From NCBI GenBank assembly GCA_030770535.1, contig JASVEC010000008.1:1116001-1180000 (forward strand): a stretch of 64,000 bases of DNA, read 5' to 3'. Both the position numbers and the translations under genes were made by a program. Below the pieces are notes generated by a model. The model was not told where the DNA came from. It made no database searches and was given only the letters and a program-made list of their open reading frames with translations. This document shows positions 23,409 through 36,014 of the stretch, piece after piece (within the stretch, counting starts at the first letter, position 1; every line of letters starts with the position of its first letter). This DNA comes from Batkoa obscura. Taxonomy: Eukaryota; Entomophthoromycota; Entomophthoromycetes; Entomophthorales; Batkoaceae.

Positions 23409-23952
23409 AAATAGCATTACCAAATTCTTTTTGAAGAGTAAAATATATTCAAATTTAATAAAGTCAAATTAAATTTATCGCTTTATCATGCTTATAGAAA
23501 TGATATATTAATTAGCCTTTAATCCTTTATTTTTATGATACTGAATAGTACTATTTGTTATATTCATTTTAATACAATAGCTTAAAAATATGATTTATAG
23601 CCAAAGGGGGGGGAATTACTAAATATATATAATTATAAGTTCTATAAAAAACAGATAACATGCTCAATACTTTAAGTATTTATTTATTAATAACTAAGTA
23701 CTTTCGCAAAAATATAACTGTAACATTAAACCGTTCCTAAAACAATGTATTTTAATATATTGTTTATTACTTCATATCGAAATATTACTATCAAAAACCC
23801 ACTTGTTGTTTGTATTATATTCGAAAGTAAATTATCGATTTGATATTCTATAGCTTTAGAATAAGTAGCATAAAAATCCTGCATTTAATAATTTTTTATT
23901 AATAAATTACATAAACTTTATAAAATGTACTGTTTGGAATTATTGTCTTATT

Positions 23953-24609
23953 AACAAGCATTATCCCGGAAAATCGACCCAAACGGTCGATAGTAAAAGC
24001 AAGAAAAGTATACTAAAAAGTAATTGTACAAATTCGAGCTTTTAATACAGTAAAATTCAAGTCTCCAAATATCACCTAAGCCTTCTGTAGCTAACATTGT
24101 AAATAGACATTTTATAATATTAGGTCACAAACATAGGTGGTATTAGATAAAAAAATAAATAGCCATTTAGGTTGATCTTTCAAATGTGTATTAAAAGCCT
24201 AAATAATATATATTTTAAAAAAATAGCTGTTTATAAAATCTTCATGACATAAATTTTATTAATACGTGTATTTTTTTAGAATAAACATTATTTAAACCTT
24301 TAATATAAGTGTGTATTTAAAAATTAAATATAAATTTCTTTAAAAAAAGACGCCAACTAAAATTTGAGCTTTTTAAAATTAGGTGTAGAATAATTCAAAT
24401 AGTCAAATAAAATTTAGCTAAATTTTGAATTTAAGTTAAAAAAAATAGTTTTTAATAATATTTAAACAAATTTTTTAAAAACCACCCTAGGGTAATATTT
24501 GAGGGCTACTCTACCAATCTTTTTCATTTAAAGTTGTATGGTTGAGAACTGATAGAGTATTAATTAAAACAAAATTGACCCAAATGGGTCGATTTGGGAT
24601 AGTACTTGC
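23953..24609. mobile_element. Candidate non-autonomous TIR element
   Basis: The left segment ACAAGCATTATCCC (then AATCGACCCA) and the right segment, read on the other strand, GCAAGTACTATCCC (then AATCGACCCA) form an imperfect inverted repeat of about 25-30 bp. They lie 657 bp apart and are flanked by TA on both sides (within TTATTA). No ORF inside. A TA duplication would fit a Tc1/mariner-type MITE. Only one copy is in the window, so this rests on the inverted repeat alone. Confidence 0.4.
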
Positions 24610-25307
24610 TAATAAATCTAAAATAGTCAACAATTCAAAATTGAATATAATAAACTTAATGTTATTTGAAATCAAATAAAAAATAATAACTGCAGTTAGT
24701 AGTTTATAATGGCTCATATCAGTTTTGTTTTTGAAATTTTTATTACTATAAATGGTTTTACGTTTAATTCTTTATTTTCTTTATCCTTAGTATATTATTT
24801 ATAATACTATTGCCAAAGTTTTATCTATCATTGACATTTACAAGATGCTGTTCCTGATAGCCATCCCTAATATTAAAATCCCAAAAGTCTTCAAATTTAG
24901 TCTTTTTTTATAAGCTACATGATATTGTTTAGTTAATTTTAGTATTTAAAATAAGGATTACTAGGAGGGCTTACCACAGATTACTGTGATATTATACGCT
25001 GTACTTAGTGTTAATTTATATTTATTGATCTTTATGAATTTATTTCCAAGTTAAATTAATGACAGAAAAGCTCGATTCCAAAACAGTCCATAAATATTCA
25101 TCGTACGTGTTATATAAGGGCTAATAAAAAGGATATTTGGCCAACTACTACAGTTCCATATATTTTTATGCCTATAATGAATTTTGTATTAGCTTAAGCT
25201 ATTATGAATGCCTATTTGTTATTTTGTCTCCGTATCAAAATGCTAGTATCTCAATTTATATATACATTTATAATTAATTATTTGAGTATAAATGCTGCAC
25301 AGTATAT

Positions 25308-25406
25308 GGGGGTGTTTTTTTTGGCTTCATCACTTTTTCCATCTTTTAAGCGCTATTTGAGCGGAAAGATTGCTAGTAAAATTCTTAAACACAAAAATAC
25401 ATCCCC
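25308..25406 (-). mobile_element. MITE copy 4 (99-bp GGGG family)
   Basis: GGGGGTGTTTTTTTTGGCTTC at the left, ATACATCCCC at the right, flanked by ATAT on both sides. Confidence 0.92.
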
Positions 25407-26638
25407 ATATGTATTCTGAATAACGTTTCCTCATTTTTATATACATCTTAACCCACATAAATTTCACAAAAAATATTAATGAGAAGGGGGATATTAATGA
25501 ACCTCTATTTTAATATTCTATTGTATATTTCTACTCTGATGATTTATCTTAACAGCTTTGTTTTTTCAAACATTTATTTATATAATAAAAAGTTGAGCTT
25601 ATCAAAAGTTAATTAAAATAATACTGATAAATTAATCAAAACAATCAATAAAACCATTAAAATAAAAGACAAATAAGTAGATTGGTTGATTATATTCAAT
25701 AGGTATAAATTATTTCAATTATTTAAAAGTGCTTGATGAATCAAATGTAGGTTGTTAAAAACTGATATTGTGTAGAAATTGGCTTTGCTAATATATGAGA
25801 ATACATATTCAATTTTATAATTTATTTTGCTTGTTTTATATTTAAAAATAAACAACTCAATACCGTATAATTCACTTTTTTTAAATATAAATTTAATAAC
25901 TTAGAAAATTAATTTTTTAATATAAATTAAAAATGGTCGATATTAAATTCTTATTAAATTTAAAACTAATAAAGTTATATGATAAAGTGTATTTTAAAAT
26001 CAAATTTGAATAATGTCTAAAAACATTTATCTATACTCTTATATTTCTACTTACAAAAAATCATATAATTAGACCTTGAATTTTAATTTATTTGGAATAG
26101 ATTTCTCAGAATATCAAATAAGTTAATAAAATGAGATAAATAGAGAGTACAAGCAATATTAAAAAAACATCATTATCTAACATAGATTTTTGTTGTATCA
26201 TATATATTGTTATTATGGTTCAAAGATATGATTCACTGTTAATTATTCTCACTTTGATATTAGTAGTGTATAACAAAATAACGTAAGTTCACATATTGGG
26301 TTACTAGCAATTCCAATATGTGAAACTCACGATTGAACTAATCAAATTTTAGTTTTAATCTTTGAGTCAAAATTTAATTTAAGTCTTTATTGATGGCAAT
26401 AATGGGCTAAGTCTATACTAATAATTGTTATATTTATAGATGTAGCCCAAAGTTTTGTGTATATTCATATATAGCTTTTAGGCTACATTCAAAATAAAAA
26501 TATAATACTTTAAAATAGATCAAAGCTAAACCAAAAATATTATCCTTTAATGAGTTTTGAAAATAGATTTGTTTAAGATAAAATAAAGTAAACTTTAGTT
26601 AATAAAGAAGCAGCTTAAAATAGTGTACTATAGTGTTG

Positions 26639-28847
26639 TTAATCATCGTCATCCCAGTCATCATCATCATCTTCATCATCTAAAAATTAGTATATTAAAA
26701 TGATATGACTTCTGTTTACTTATAATATTACCTGAAACCAAATCCTTTTGCCTTGTACTTAAAATATTTTTTAATGCAGATGCAATGTCATCTCCTCCAG
26801 GAGGTGGTAATGCACTGGCCGAAGTTGGTGGCGACAATGTAGACGCCTTTGGAACTGAATCCACCTAGATAATATAAGTTATATGTAAAATTTATATCAA
26901 GCTATTACCTTTTTCAACGTGGCACCTGCGCGTATACTCTCAAGTAATAAATTACGACCCCCTTGTGGAGGTGGTAAGCTGGTAGTTACATTGCCGTTGC
27001 TTGGAGCTGGAGGAGGAGGACCGCCCATTCCTGACATTGGAGGAGGAGGAGGAGGAGGAGGAGGAGGAGGAGGAGGAGGACCACCCATTCCTGACATTGG
27101 AGGAGGAGGAGGTATATTAGTATTAGATGCTGGATTCGTGATTGGTAATGGTGGTGGTGGTGGTGGGGTTGGGGAAGAGGATCCTTGCAATGGAGGAGGC
27201 GGTGGTGGCAGGGTATTAATATTATTTATTGGCCTATCGGATGCGGCACTGTTGGGTGGTGAGCGGAAACTCTTAGCCATTGGTGGTTTTTGGTTAGGTA
27301 AAGAGGGTCTCTGACTATTTGGTTTTGGTGGTGGTTTACTTGATGGTAATGGAGGCTTTTGGCCTGGGAGTGATGGGCGTTGAGACGTTGGTAATGGAGG
27401 TGGCTTATTAGAGGGAACTGAAGGAGGAATTCGTGATGGTGTTGTTGAGCGATTTGGTAATGCTGGTGATGATTGCTTAGGAATTAGTGGAGGTAAATGA
27501 TTTTGCTGTACTGGTGGTGGTGGCGGTGGTAAGTGATTTTGTTGTACTGGTGGTGGTGGCCCTTTTGGAGGTTGTGTAATAACAGGCTCAGATGATAAAT
27601 TTATGGCTGCTTTTGGCTTTGGTTTATTCGAAGCAGGAGGTGGGGGCGGAGGAGGTCTCCCTAGTAATTATTTAAATCAATAAGGCTATAAAATAAAATA
27701 AAATAAAATAAAAGTACTTTGCTTGTTACTGTTCATTGAAGAAACTGGGGCAGGGGTAGGCGTTGGGGTAGTATTGCTTGGTTTCTTTTTATTTTCTAAT
27801 GATTTATTCACATTTGATATGCCTCCATTTGCTTGGACGAAATCAACCATTTTTTGCATAGTAGCGGTATCTTTCAATGCTTCTTGCTATAGTTAAATTT
27901 AGATATAATTCATATTAACAATAAAATTGTGGATTACTTGAGCTGCACCATCATAACCCAACTCCTTGAAAAGTTTTTTCCATTCTGGATCTTGATGATA
28001 ACCCTGGAAGTGATAAGATTAAATTTAGATTTTTGTAGTAAATACTTACAGAAAACCCAGCATTGGCATCATAACCAAGGTGTCCTAAATGCCTTTAATT
28101 TTATTGTCATTATCAAATTTGCAAAATTTAGTAATGAATTTACTTGAAGTCCATTGGTTTACCAATTAACGTTTTATCGATTCTTCCTTTAGTTTTGGAT
28201 TTTGATGAGCCACCAAAAAATGAGAATCCTTTGTCATTTGAACTCTCTTAATAAATATAAGTATTGTTCCATTACATTTAATTGATTTTTACTTGATTTT
28301 TTCTTTTTCTTAGCGTTTTCTTCACGTGAATGCACCTTTTTATAAAAAGTTGAAGCTTCATTTTCATCAGCAAATGATAATCCAATCACGTAATTCTATA
28401 ATAATTAACTCAATAAGCAAAAACTTTATATCACTATTAACTTACTTGGTTACTAAAAGTATGGAAAAAGGGCTTATCGTCGTTATAAACAAATCTATCA
28501 GGTATTTCGTATTCCCAAATAATACCTTTATTGGACTAAAAATAAGTTATACTTTTAAATATATTTTTGATTATTTTTACCTGTAAATCAACGACCCTAA
28601 AAAAGAAACTAGACTTCGTTTTATCTAACACCAGTGCGATTGCACCGAAAATATTAGTATAACTCCAATTGTTAGGTTCGGGATGGGCTTGATATAATCG
28701 TACTACAGTTGCAGCAAGTATTTTCTAAAATAAAAAAATAAAAATCATATAAAAACACTGGGTCCTCTTAGTTACATTATTGGATGAAGGGACATGCTTT
28801 TTAATCAGTGCCTTATCCTCAGCACTAGCCAAGGTGATTGAAGGCAT
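26639..28847 (-). CDS. LAS17: WASP/Las17 actin-nucleation promoter with CRIB motif
   Basis: Activates the Arp2/3 complex at endocytic actin patches. The start at 28847 gives MPSITLASAEDKALIKKHVP. A WH1/EVH1 domain follows (WSYTNIFGAIALVLDKTKSS, then IWEYEIPDRFVYNDDKPFFH and the NYVIGLSFADENEASTFYKK end). A CRIB/GTPase-binding motif is encoded across an intron near 28090-28190 (IGKPMDFKHLGHLGYDANAGF reading through), then a GBD-like stretch, a long poly-Pro region with PPPP runs and SH3-type sites, a WH2 motif (NLLLESIRAGATLKKV) and an acidic tail with one Trp (DDDDDWDDDD) for Arp2/3 binding. About ten short introns. The CRIB motif suggests control by Cdc42/Rac, which budding-yeast Las17 largely lost. 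Exon borders near 27940-28140 are the least certain. Confidence 0.9.
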
Positions 28848-29102
28848 TTATTTTTATGTTCCACTTTAGTCAAAATATTTAAAGATGAATTTTTTTGCTA
28901 AGCTTTTATTTTTTATGACCATATTTTTTGCTATTGGCTCTTTTCCTTGGCAAATTTCAGAATGTGTTTTTAAATCGAAAAATAAATTTGACATTTCAGA
29001 GTGCTCTCTAGTGATATCATATTAAGAGATTCTATAAATTGCACTATCGTTCCACAGCAAAAAAATATTAAAAGTAACCACCTATAAATAGGTGAAATAT
29101 AT

Positions 29103-29175
29103 TGCTCCCTGTGGGGATCGAACCCACGACCTTGAGATTATGAGACTCACGCGCTGCCAGCTGCGCCAAAGAAGC
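29103..29175 (-). tRNA. tRNA-Met (CAT), elongator type
   Basis: 73 bases, no intron. The minus strand reads GCTTCTTTGGCGCAGCTGG (A box TGGCGCAGCTG), the anticodon loop CTCATAA with CAT, and GGTTCGATCCC (B box). It closes with an acceptor stem of GCTTCTT against AGGGAGC plus discriminator A. The D-arm and T-arm match eukaryotic elongator tRNA-Met rather than the initiator. T-rich runs follow within 50 bases on the minus strand, as expected for Pol III termination. It sits between the WASP promoter and SSF1. Confidence 0.93.
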
Positions 29176-29292
29176 TTGAACTTAGTACTTTTTAATAATT
29201 ATAATTTACTACAACAATTTGCAACTTTTTTTCGAAATTTAAGATCAAACTTCTTCGATTTTGGATTTAAAGAAAAATTTGTTATTTAAAAA

Positions 29293-30951
29293 ATGGGTAA
29301 AAGAGTAATAAGTACTTTAATTATTTATTTTAATATCTTTAACTTTACTACTAGAAAGGAAAGAAAACTAGAACTCATGTTGCTCCAGATGCTGAAGAAG
29401 TTAAGAAAATTCCTAAGAGTTTTGTTATAAAATCAGGAAATGTCGGTAATACTGTAGCAGCCTTAGTAAAGGATGTTCGGAAAGTGATGGAACCTAATAC
29501 AGCAACAAATCTCAAAGTAAGATATATAAAATAAACTAGAATCAATATTAACGCTACTAAAGGAGCAAAAAAGAAATAAATTAAAAGATTATCTACAAGT
29601 TGCTGGTCAATATGGAGTTTCACATATGATGATTTTTACTAGAACAGATATGGGAACCTATTTGAAAGTAGGACGTATACCTCGTGGACCAACTTTAAAC
29701 TTTAGAGTCATGAATTATTCATTAACCAAGGATATAGTTAAATTCTTAAAAAAGCCAAAAACTTTGCCCTCTGATTATTTGACACCACCATTGGTAATTT
29801 TATTCAAAAAATTAAGACTTTTAATTTATTGTTTTTAGCTAGTGTTGAATAACTTTGGTGAAAAGCTCCCAAATGTAAAATTAGTTACAACTATGTTTCA
29901 AAACATGTTCCCAGCTTTAAATGTCCAAAAGATGCAGTTGAATGAAGCAAAGCGTGTTTTGCTTTTAAATTATAACCAAGATACTGGTTATATTGACTTC
30001 AGGCATTATTCCATTTCTGTAAAAGTAACTGGTATTTCAAAGGGGATAAAAAAAATTATTCAAGCCGAAATTCCATCCTTAGGGAAGTTTGAAGATATTT
30101 CTGAATATGTTGTTCGGTACTTATATATTTGATTATCTTACTTTATTTTAACATGTTTAAGCGAATCGATTGCTGCAGAATCAGATTTAGAAGATGGCCC
30201 AGAAAATCAAATTACTTTGGACCAAGGTCATACGGGACGTAATAACCAAAAATCTCAAAAAAGGGTCATCAAACTTACTGAACTTGGTCCAAGAATGGAG
30301 CTTGATTTGGTAAAAATACAAGCAGGCTTACTTACTGGACAAGTTTTATACCACAAATATAGTAAGAAACATTTAATTTCGTTTAAGAAAATTATTTATC
30401 AATTTTTAAGTTAAAAAGACAACGTGTGAAGTCGAAAAACAGGAAAAAGAATTCAAAACTAAGCAAGAAAGTTTAGAAGCTCGTAAGAAGGAGCAAGAAC
30501 TTAATATTAAGAAGAAAAAAGAAGCAGCAGAAGCCCATCGTATTGCTTGCGGTGCTCCTTTGAATGAAGATGAAGGTATTCTTATAATTTTAATTTATAA
30601 TCAGTTAATTAACAAATTGGCTTTAGTTAAAGATGAATCAAATGGCGAAGATGATGCTTTGGACCAAGATGATATAGTAGATGATGGAGATTTAAATGAA
30701 GATGATTTATTTGATGAAGATAATGAAAGTATAAAATCAGAAAATGAAAGTGTTAAATCTGAAGATGACGAGGTTTATATTAAAACAGAAGATGAAGATG
30801 AAAATTTATCCAATGGAAATGGTGCTGTTCAAGATGATGATTCAGACATTGAGATCAAAGAAGAAGAGCCAGGTATTTATATTTATTGAAAATCAAAATC
30901 AATCTAACAGTACTTTTAGAACCCGTGTTAAAAAAGAAGAGAAGCAAATAG
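29293..30951 (+). CDS. SSF1: Ssf1/Peter Pan, Brix-domain ribosome biogenesis factor
   Basis: Nucleolar factor for 27S pre-rRNA processing and 60S assembly. The first exon encodes only MGKR; after the intron the protein reads KGKKTRTHVAPDAEEVKKIP, the classical Ssf1/PPAN N-terminus. The Brix domain then follows (VMEPNTATNLK, NKLKDYLQVAGQYGVSHMM, SVKVTGISKGIKKI, YVVR, LGPRMELDLVKIQAGLLTG). The C-terminal third is charged: a KKxxE-rich coiled stretch, then acidic repeats interrupted by VK(S/T)E-like motifs that could be SUMO or basic-acidic tracts, ending PVLKKKRSK. I place the stop at 30951 by splicing out 30873-30919. About seven introns. Identity is firm; the acidic C-terminal exon borders are approximate. 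Confidence 0.9.
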
Positions 30952-31408
30952 TTTATCAAATCTTCATGCTACTACGACGTTGAGTAGGGATGGGTTATAA
31001 GATAGAGTTAAATTAAACAAATAGAATTAATAATTGACTTTTAATTTTATATCTTATTGTACTATGTATTTTTTGAATATTTTTAAAACCTAGACATATT
31101 GTATTCAATAGTAGTGGTGTTGATTTAAATCATACTGTTTATCGTAAAATATCTATTTGATGTAAAAAATAAAGTAAACCGTATTGAATAGTAACTACTG
31201 GTTTTTGATTCTTGAAATATAAAAAATAATTTTGTTCATAATACTGAATTTTTATAAAAGTTGAATTATTAAAAATACCATATTCATTTGGTATAATTTA
31301 ACAGCTTAAGCCATATACAACTATTAATACTTCTTTATTTAATACTTTGGATTTAAAGTGGCAGTTTATTAAAGCTGAATAACTAAACTTATTCGGATTA
31401 TTGGTTAT
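30952..31408. other. Convergent spacer between SSF1 and the inhibitor-2 gene
   Basis: About 457 A+T-rich bases holding the 3' ends of two convergent genes. Nothing else seen. Confidence 0.6.
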
Positions 31409-31994
31409 TTAAATAGTTTCCTCTTCGTCTGAGACACTTGCAGTCTTTTTTAAAACATTTTTCATATTATAATGCGAGCGACGCATTTTTTCAAAGCGTT
31501 CATGTGCTTCTAAATCGACTTTAATAAAATTTAAAATTTACATTAATAACTGACCTTTGTCTTCAACACTTTCTTCTTCCTCATCAGTGTCCCATTCGTC
31601 TTCAGCCAATACTTTTACTTTACTTTCTTTTGGTAGTATTGATTCATGAAAATATGTCTCTTCTAATGCTGGTGGTTGTATACTTAACTCAGGCATATCT
31701 TAAAATAAAAATTTAGAACTCAAGCCCTTTATAGATTAATTTACCATCATCCGAATCAGGCGGCATAGTTCTAACGAAAGGTGTTTTTGGCTCATCAATT
31801 TTCATTGTTGAGTCACGTTGATCTTCATTTAGTTTTAAATTAGCTTCATCCCAGGTAAGCCTAAAATCCTTTAGATTAAGGCTTAGATAAAAGTTTTTTT
31901 ACCTTGAAGTAGCTTCATCGTTTACATTTACCTCTTTTGGGATAACTCTACTTTGTTTTAATATTCCTTTTGGTTTATTTTGTCTTTCTGACAT
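31409..31994 (-). CDS. GLC8: Protein phosphatase 1 inhibitor 2 (Glc8/PPP1R2 family)
   Basis: Small, largely disordered regulator of protein phosphatase 1. The start at 31994 gives [17 protein letters not shown], containing the KGILK motif that docks on PP1. [20 protein letters not shown] follows, then [18 protein letters not shown] with the phosphorylatable Thr in the PKTPF context (GSK3 site in animals), an acidic stretch ([10 protein letters not shown]) and [17 protein letters not shown], matching the inhibitor-2 helix that covers the PP1 active site (HYNM). Ends SVSDEEETI. About 150 residues and three short introns. It shares a 180-bp divergent promoter with the V-ATPase gene. Confidence 0.88.
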
Positions 31995-32174
31995 TTCAAT
32001 TTTATTAATAGATGTAAACTAAAAATTAGCTTTATGATATAGCTTTGCCCAATCAAAATGCAGAAAGTGCAAAAAATGATACTTTAGTAAAATAAAACGT
32101 GCCCCAGAGTGGCTAAAATTGTATTATCTCTTTTTCAAACATTTTAACTAGTAGTCTGACTATAACAATTTAAA
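31995..32174. promoter_or_regulatory. Short divergent promoter, GLC8 / V-ATPase a
   Basis: Only 180 bp separate the two start codons, so both genes must share this regulatory region. No specific site is recognised. Confidence 0.55.
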
Positions 32175-34992
32175 ATGGTTGAATCCTCTTTGTTTCGTTC
32201 AGAGGTGATGTCTCTCATCCAGATTTACATCCCTTTTGAACTTGCGCATACTACTGTGTCCCGTCTTGGAGAACAAGGTGAAATTGAATTTATCGATGTA
32301 AGCCATTATAAAAAAGTCATTTTCTTAACTAATTATATATAAGTTAAATCCAGAAGTAAACGCTTTCCAAAGAGCTTTCATTTCTGAAATTCGTCGTTTA
32401 GATGAACTTGACAGAAAACTTAGTAAGTTTTTATCATTAAAAAGCGGAACTTTATTAAAATAGAATAGGATTCTTTGCTTCTCGTGTTGAAAAAACCGAT
32501 ACCCCTATTGCGCCTTTACCTGAATTTGGATTACATACAAAAATTCGTTCAGCACATGACATAGAAGAACTCGAATCTATAATCAACACACATGATTCAA
32601 GATTAACTGATTTGATTGCCAGTTATGAAGATCTCCAAAGAACCTCTTCAATCCATCATGAACGTAGACATGTATTAATTGAAAGCGCCAAATTCTTCCG
32701 TGACGTATTAATTATTAATATAAAAAAATCTAAGCTAAATATTTATAGGCCATTTCTAACCAAAGCAGAATTAGAAGATCTTTTGATGAAAGCTCTGCTC
32801 CACTTTTAGATGATAGTCATGACACTGAGAACCTTTTAGGTGGGAACGAATCAAAGTAAAACTATTGTACTTTATTCAATTTTATCTAACATTGTATTAG
32901 TTCATCTCGCCCAAGTGCCATTAATCTAAAGTATACTTCTATACCTAACAATTTTGAAAAAACTAACAATATATAGTTTTGTAAGTGGTGTTATCCCACG
33001 CGCAAGAATGGCTACTTTTGAACGTATCCTTTGGCGCTCTTTACGGGGTAATCTCTACCTCAACTATGCTGAAATCGAAGAACCAGTTATTGATCCAGCT
33101 ACTGACGAGCCAGTTAGCAAAAACGTTTTCATCATTTTTGCCCACGGTACTGAAACTACAAACAAGATTCGTAAGATCTCTGAGTCATTAGGTGCCACTC
33201 TTTATTCTATTTCCGACCATCCAGATGCTCGTCAACAGCAACTTCAAGAAGTTGAAACAAAAATCGAGGATTTAGATCGTGTTTTGTTTAATACTTCACA
33301 TGCTCGTAAATTGGAATTAGCTAACATTGCTGAAGATTTAAGCATATGGCAAACAGTTGTTAAAAAGGAGAAAGCTATTTACCATACTCTCAATTTCTTT
33401 AATTATGACAATAATCGCCGATGCTTGATTGCCGAGGGTTGGTGTGCTACAAATGATATTGATTCTATTCAATATAACCTAAAAGCTTCTGGTGTATTTG
33501 TTTTATTTTTTATTTTGTTTTCGTTATACTAACATTGTTATTAGGATTCCGAGTCTTCTCTTTCCCCTATTTTACATGAAGTTTCTACTACAAAAGAGCC
33601 ACCTACCTACCATCGTACCAATCGTTTTACTTCAGGATTCCAAGAAATTGTTGATTCCTATGGTATGGCAGATTATGGTGAGGTAAATCCAGGTCTCTTT
33701 ACTGTTATTTCTTTCCCTTTCCTCTTCGCTGTCATGTTTGGTGATCTTGGTCATGCTTTAATCATGACTGCTGTTGCGTTATATATTGTTCTAAATGAAA
33801 AAACCCTTGCCAAACTTAAAAGTGAAGAAGTAAGCTTTATTTATAATTTATCTTTATATATTTATTTACGTAATAGTTTTCAATGTTCTTTGGTGGTCGT
33901 TATATAATTTTACTTATGGGTATATTTTCCATCTTTACTGGGTTAATCTATAACGATATTTTCTCTGTTTCAATGACGTTATTTAAATCCGGTTGGGAGT
34001 ATCCTGGGCATAAAGAAGCTGTCATGGTAGTTGCTGAAAAAATCGGTGTTTATCCTTTTGGTTTAGATCCTGCTTGGCATGGAGCTGAAAATGCTTTAAT
34101 TTTTACCAATTCGTATAAAATGAAAATGTCGGTAATTTTCGGTGTTGTTCAAATGACTTTTGGTGTATGTTTAACTGTTTTCAATTATCGTCATTTTAAA
34201 CATAACTATGGTATTTATCTTGAATTTATTCCACAAGTCCTCTTTATGCTTAGTATTTTCGGTTACCTTACTTTTACTATTATATATAAATGGACAATTG
34301 ATTGGTATGCTACAGACGCTAGTGGAAATGGCATTTACAACTCCCCACCTTCTCTATTGAATATGTTGATTGGAATGTTTTTGAATCCTGGTTACATCAA
34401 ACCTGGTGAAGAGCTTTATCCTGGACAAGGTACTGTTCAATTCCTTTTACTTATCATTGCACTTACCTGCGTTCCTGTAATGTTATTGGGTAAACCTTTA
34501 TACCTCAATCATTTACACAAGAAACGTGAAGGACAAGGATACTCGACTCTATCTACTAGTAATGATCCAGATCAAGATAATAGCCATGGTGTTTCCGATC
34601 ACGCTGAATTTGATTTTAGTGATGTTATGATTAACCAAACTATCCATACCATTGAGTATTGCTTAAATTGTATTTCAAACACAGCCTCTTATCTTCGTTT
34701 ATGGGCTTTATCACTTGCCCATGCACAACTTTCAACTGTTTTATGGGATATGACCATTGGCGGGTTACTTAAGATGACATCTAATACCTATCGTCCTATT
34801 GCGCTTGTGTTTGGGTTCTACTTCTGGTTTATTCTCACTGTTGGTATCTTAATCTTTATGGAAGGTCTTTCTGCATTCCTCCATGCACTTCGTCTTCATT
34901 GGGTTGAGTTCAATGGAAAGTTCTACTCTGGTAAAGGTAGAAAGTTTATTCCTTTCCATTTCGAAACTATTTTAAAGGAATCTGAAGCCTAA
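32175..34992 (+). CDS. VPH1: V-type H+-ATPase V0 subunit a (Vph1/Stv1)
   Basis: The roughly 100-kDa membrane subunit that forms the proton half-channels of the vacuolar ATPase. The N-terminus MVESSLFRSEVMSLIQIYIP and LGEQGEIEFIDLNPEVNAFQ are hallmarks of the family. The cytosolic N-domain then gives VSGVIPRARMATFERILWR and LRVLFNTSHARKLEL-type helices. The C-terminal half (33665 on) has about eight membrane segments, including FGDLGHALIMT, PFGLDPAWHGAENAL and ASYLRLWALSLAHAQLS, which holds the essential channel Arg (Vph1 R735 equivalent). Ends FETILKESEA. The last and largest exon is 33883-34992; about six introns lie upstream, and borders between 32700 and 32960 are the least certain. Whether it is the vacuolar or Golgi isoform cannot be told. 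Confidence 0.93.
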
Positions 34993-35917
34993 TAACAATA
35001 AAGGTTTATTTAAAATAAGGAAAATTTTCTAAATTAAATAAATATGGAAATCTAAACATTTGTTGTTTAATTTTAATATTGATTTTTTTTAAACCCAAAA
35101 AGACAAAGCATCAAGGTAGTTTATTAGTGTAAGTAAGAAAATTTAACTGAAAGATTGAATGATAAAGGAATAAGAGTTGAGAGGGGACATTAAGCAAAGG
35201 CAGGAGACTAATATTGAGTTTTTAGCATTAAAAAATGTGTGTTAGCTATCATCTTTGAAATTGTTAGCACATAGCACTGTCTTAACTTTATTTTTTTAAT
35301 AGAGCCATTAAAATATAATACTGAGATTACAATGACCTAAGAGACTTAAACCAAGAGATATTGTTGAAAATTATTGAAATAAAGAAACAACAACTCAAAA
35401 TAATTAAGCTGTGCTACTTAATTACATTTTTAAAAAATAGACTATAATATGTTTAAAAAGAAATTGATTGAGTATTGAAATAGGGAAATAAGGTGTTATC
35501 TATAATAATATGAAGGGATAATCAACTGAAGATACTATAAAGTTAAAAAGGACAACCTTTAGCAATTATGAATTGTAGTTGGAAAAGGCTACAGTAAGGG
35601 TGATATCGAAAAAATTATTAAAATTAAATAAATCTATTAAAATATGGAACCGTTATTTAAAGGAATACGATTTTAATATTAAACGTTCAAAAAGAATAAG
35701 TAGCGTCCAAAGCCTATAATTCATATCAAATTGATAAAACCTGATGCTAAATAAAAGCGAATAAAACATATAGTTATATCATTGAATTTTTTAATGTTAA
35801 TCTAAAAAATTTAGATAATAATAAAAGGAGAGTGGTACAAGTAATCGTTTAAGATTATTTTTTGCAACATATTAATATATAAAACTATAAGTTTATATTT
35901 AAGATGATAAAGTACAT

Positions 35918-36014
35918 GGGGATGTATTTTTGTGTTTAAGAATTTTATTAAAAAGTTTTCCGCTCAAATAGCGCTTAAAAATGGAAAAAGTGTCGAAACC
36001 AAAAAAACACCCCC
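35918..36014 (+). mobile_element. MITE copy 5 (99-bp GGGG family)
   Basis: 97 bp, GGGGATGTATTTTTG to ACACCCCC. Flanks ACAT and ATAT differ at one base. Confidence 0.9.

Larger units (their letters stand above)
21293..26638. other. Long A+T-rich spacer with MITEs and a candidate TIR element
   Basis: About 5.3 kb between the PH-domain gene and the 3' end of the WASP gene. It contains MITE copies 3 and 4 and a candidate 657-bp inverted-repeat element (23953-24609). I find no convincing exon, tRNA or other RNA gene. Short open frames here are short and compositionally biased. Confidence 0.6.

Noticed and set aside
25204-25419. ORFs across MITEs ending in FPSFKRYLSGK (also at 44390-44590)
   Set aside because: Chance frames through the MITE sequence; the same peptide recurs only because the element recurs.
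26919-27314. Gly-rich plus-strand ORF
   Set aside because: Antisense of the poly-Pro region of WASP.
29092-29289. 65-residue ORF starting MKYIAPCGDRTHDLE
   Set aside because: This is the translated antisense of tRNA-Met, a well-known false protein.
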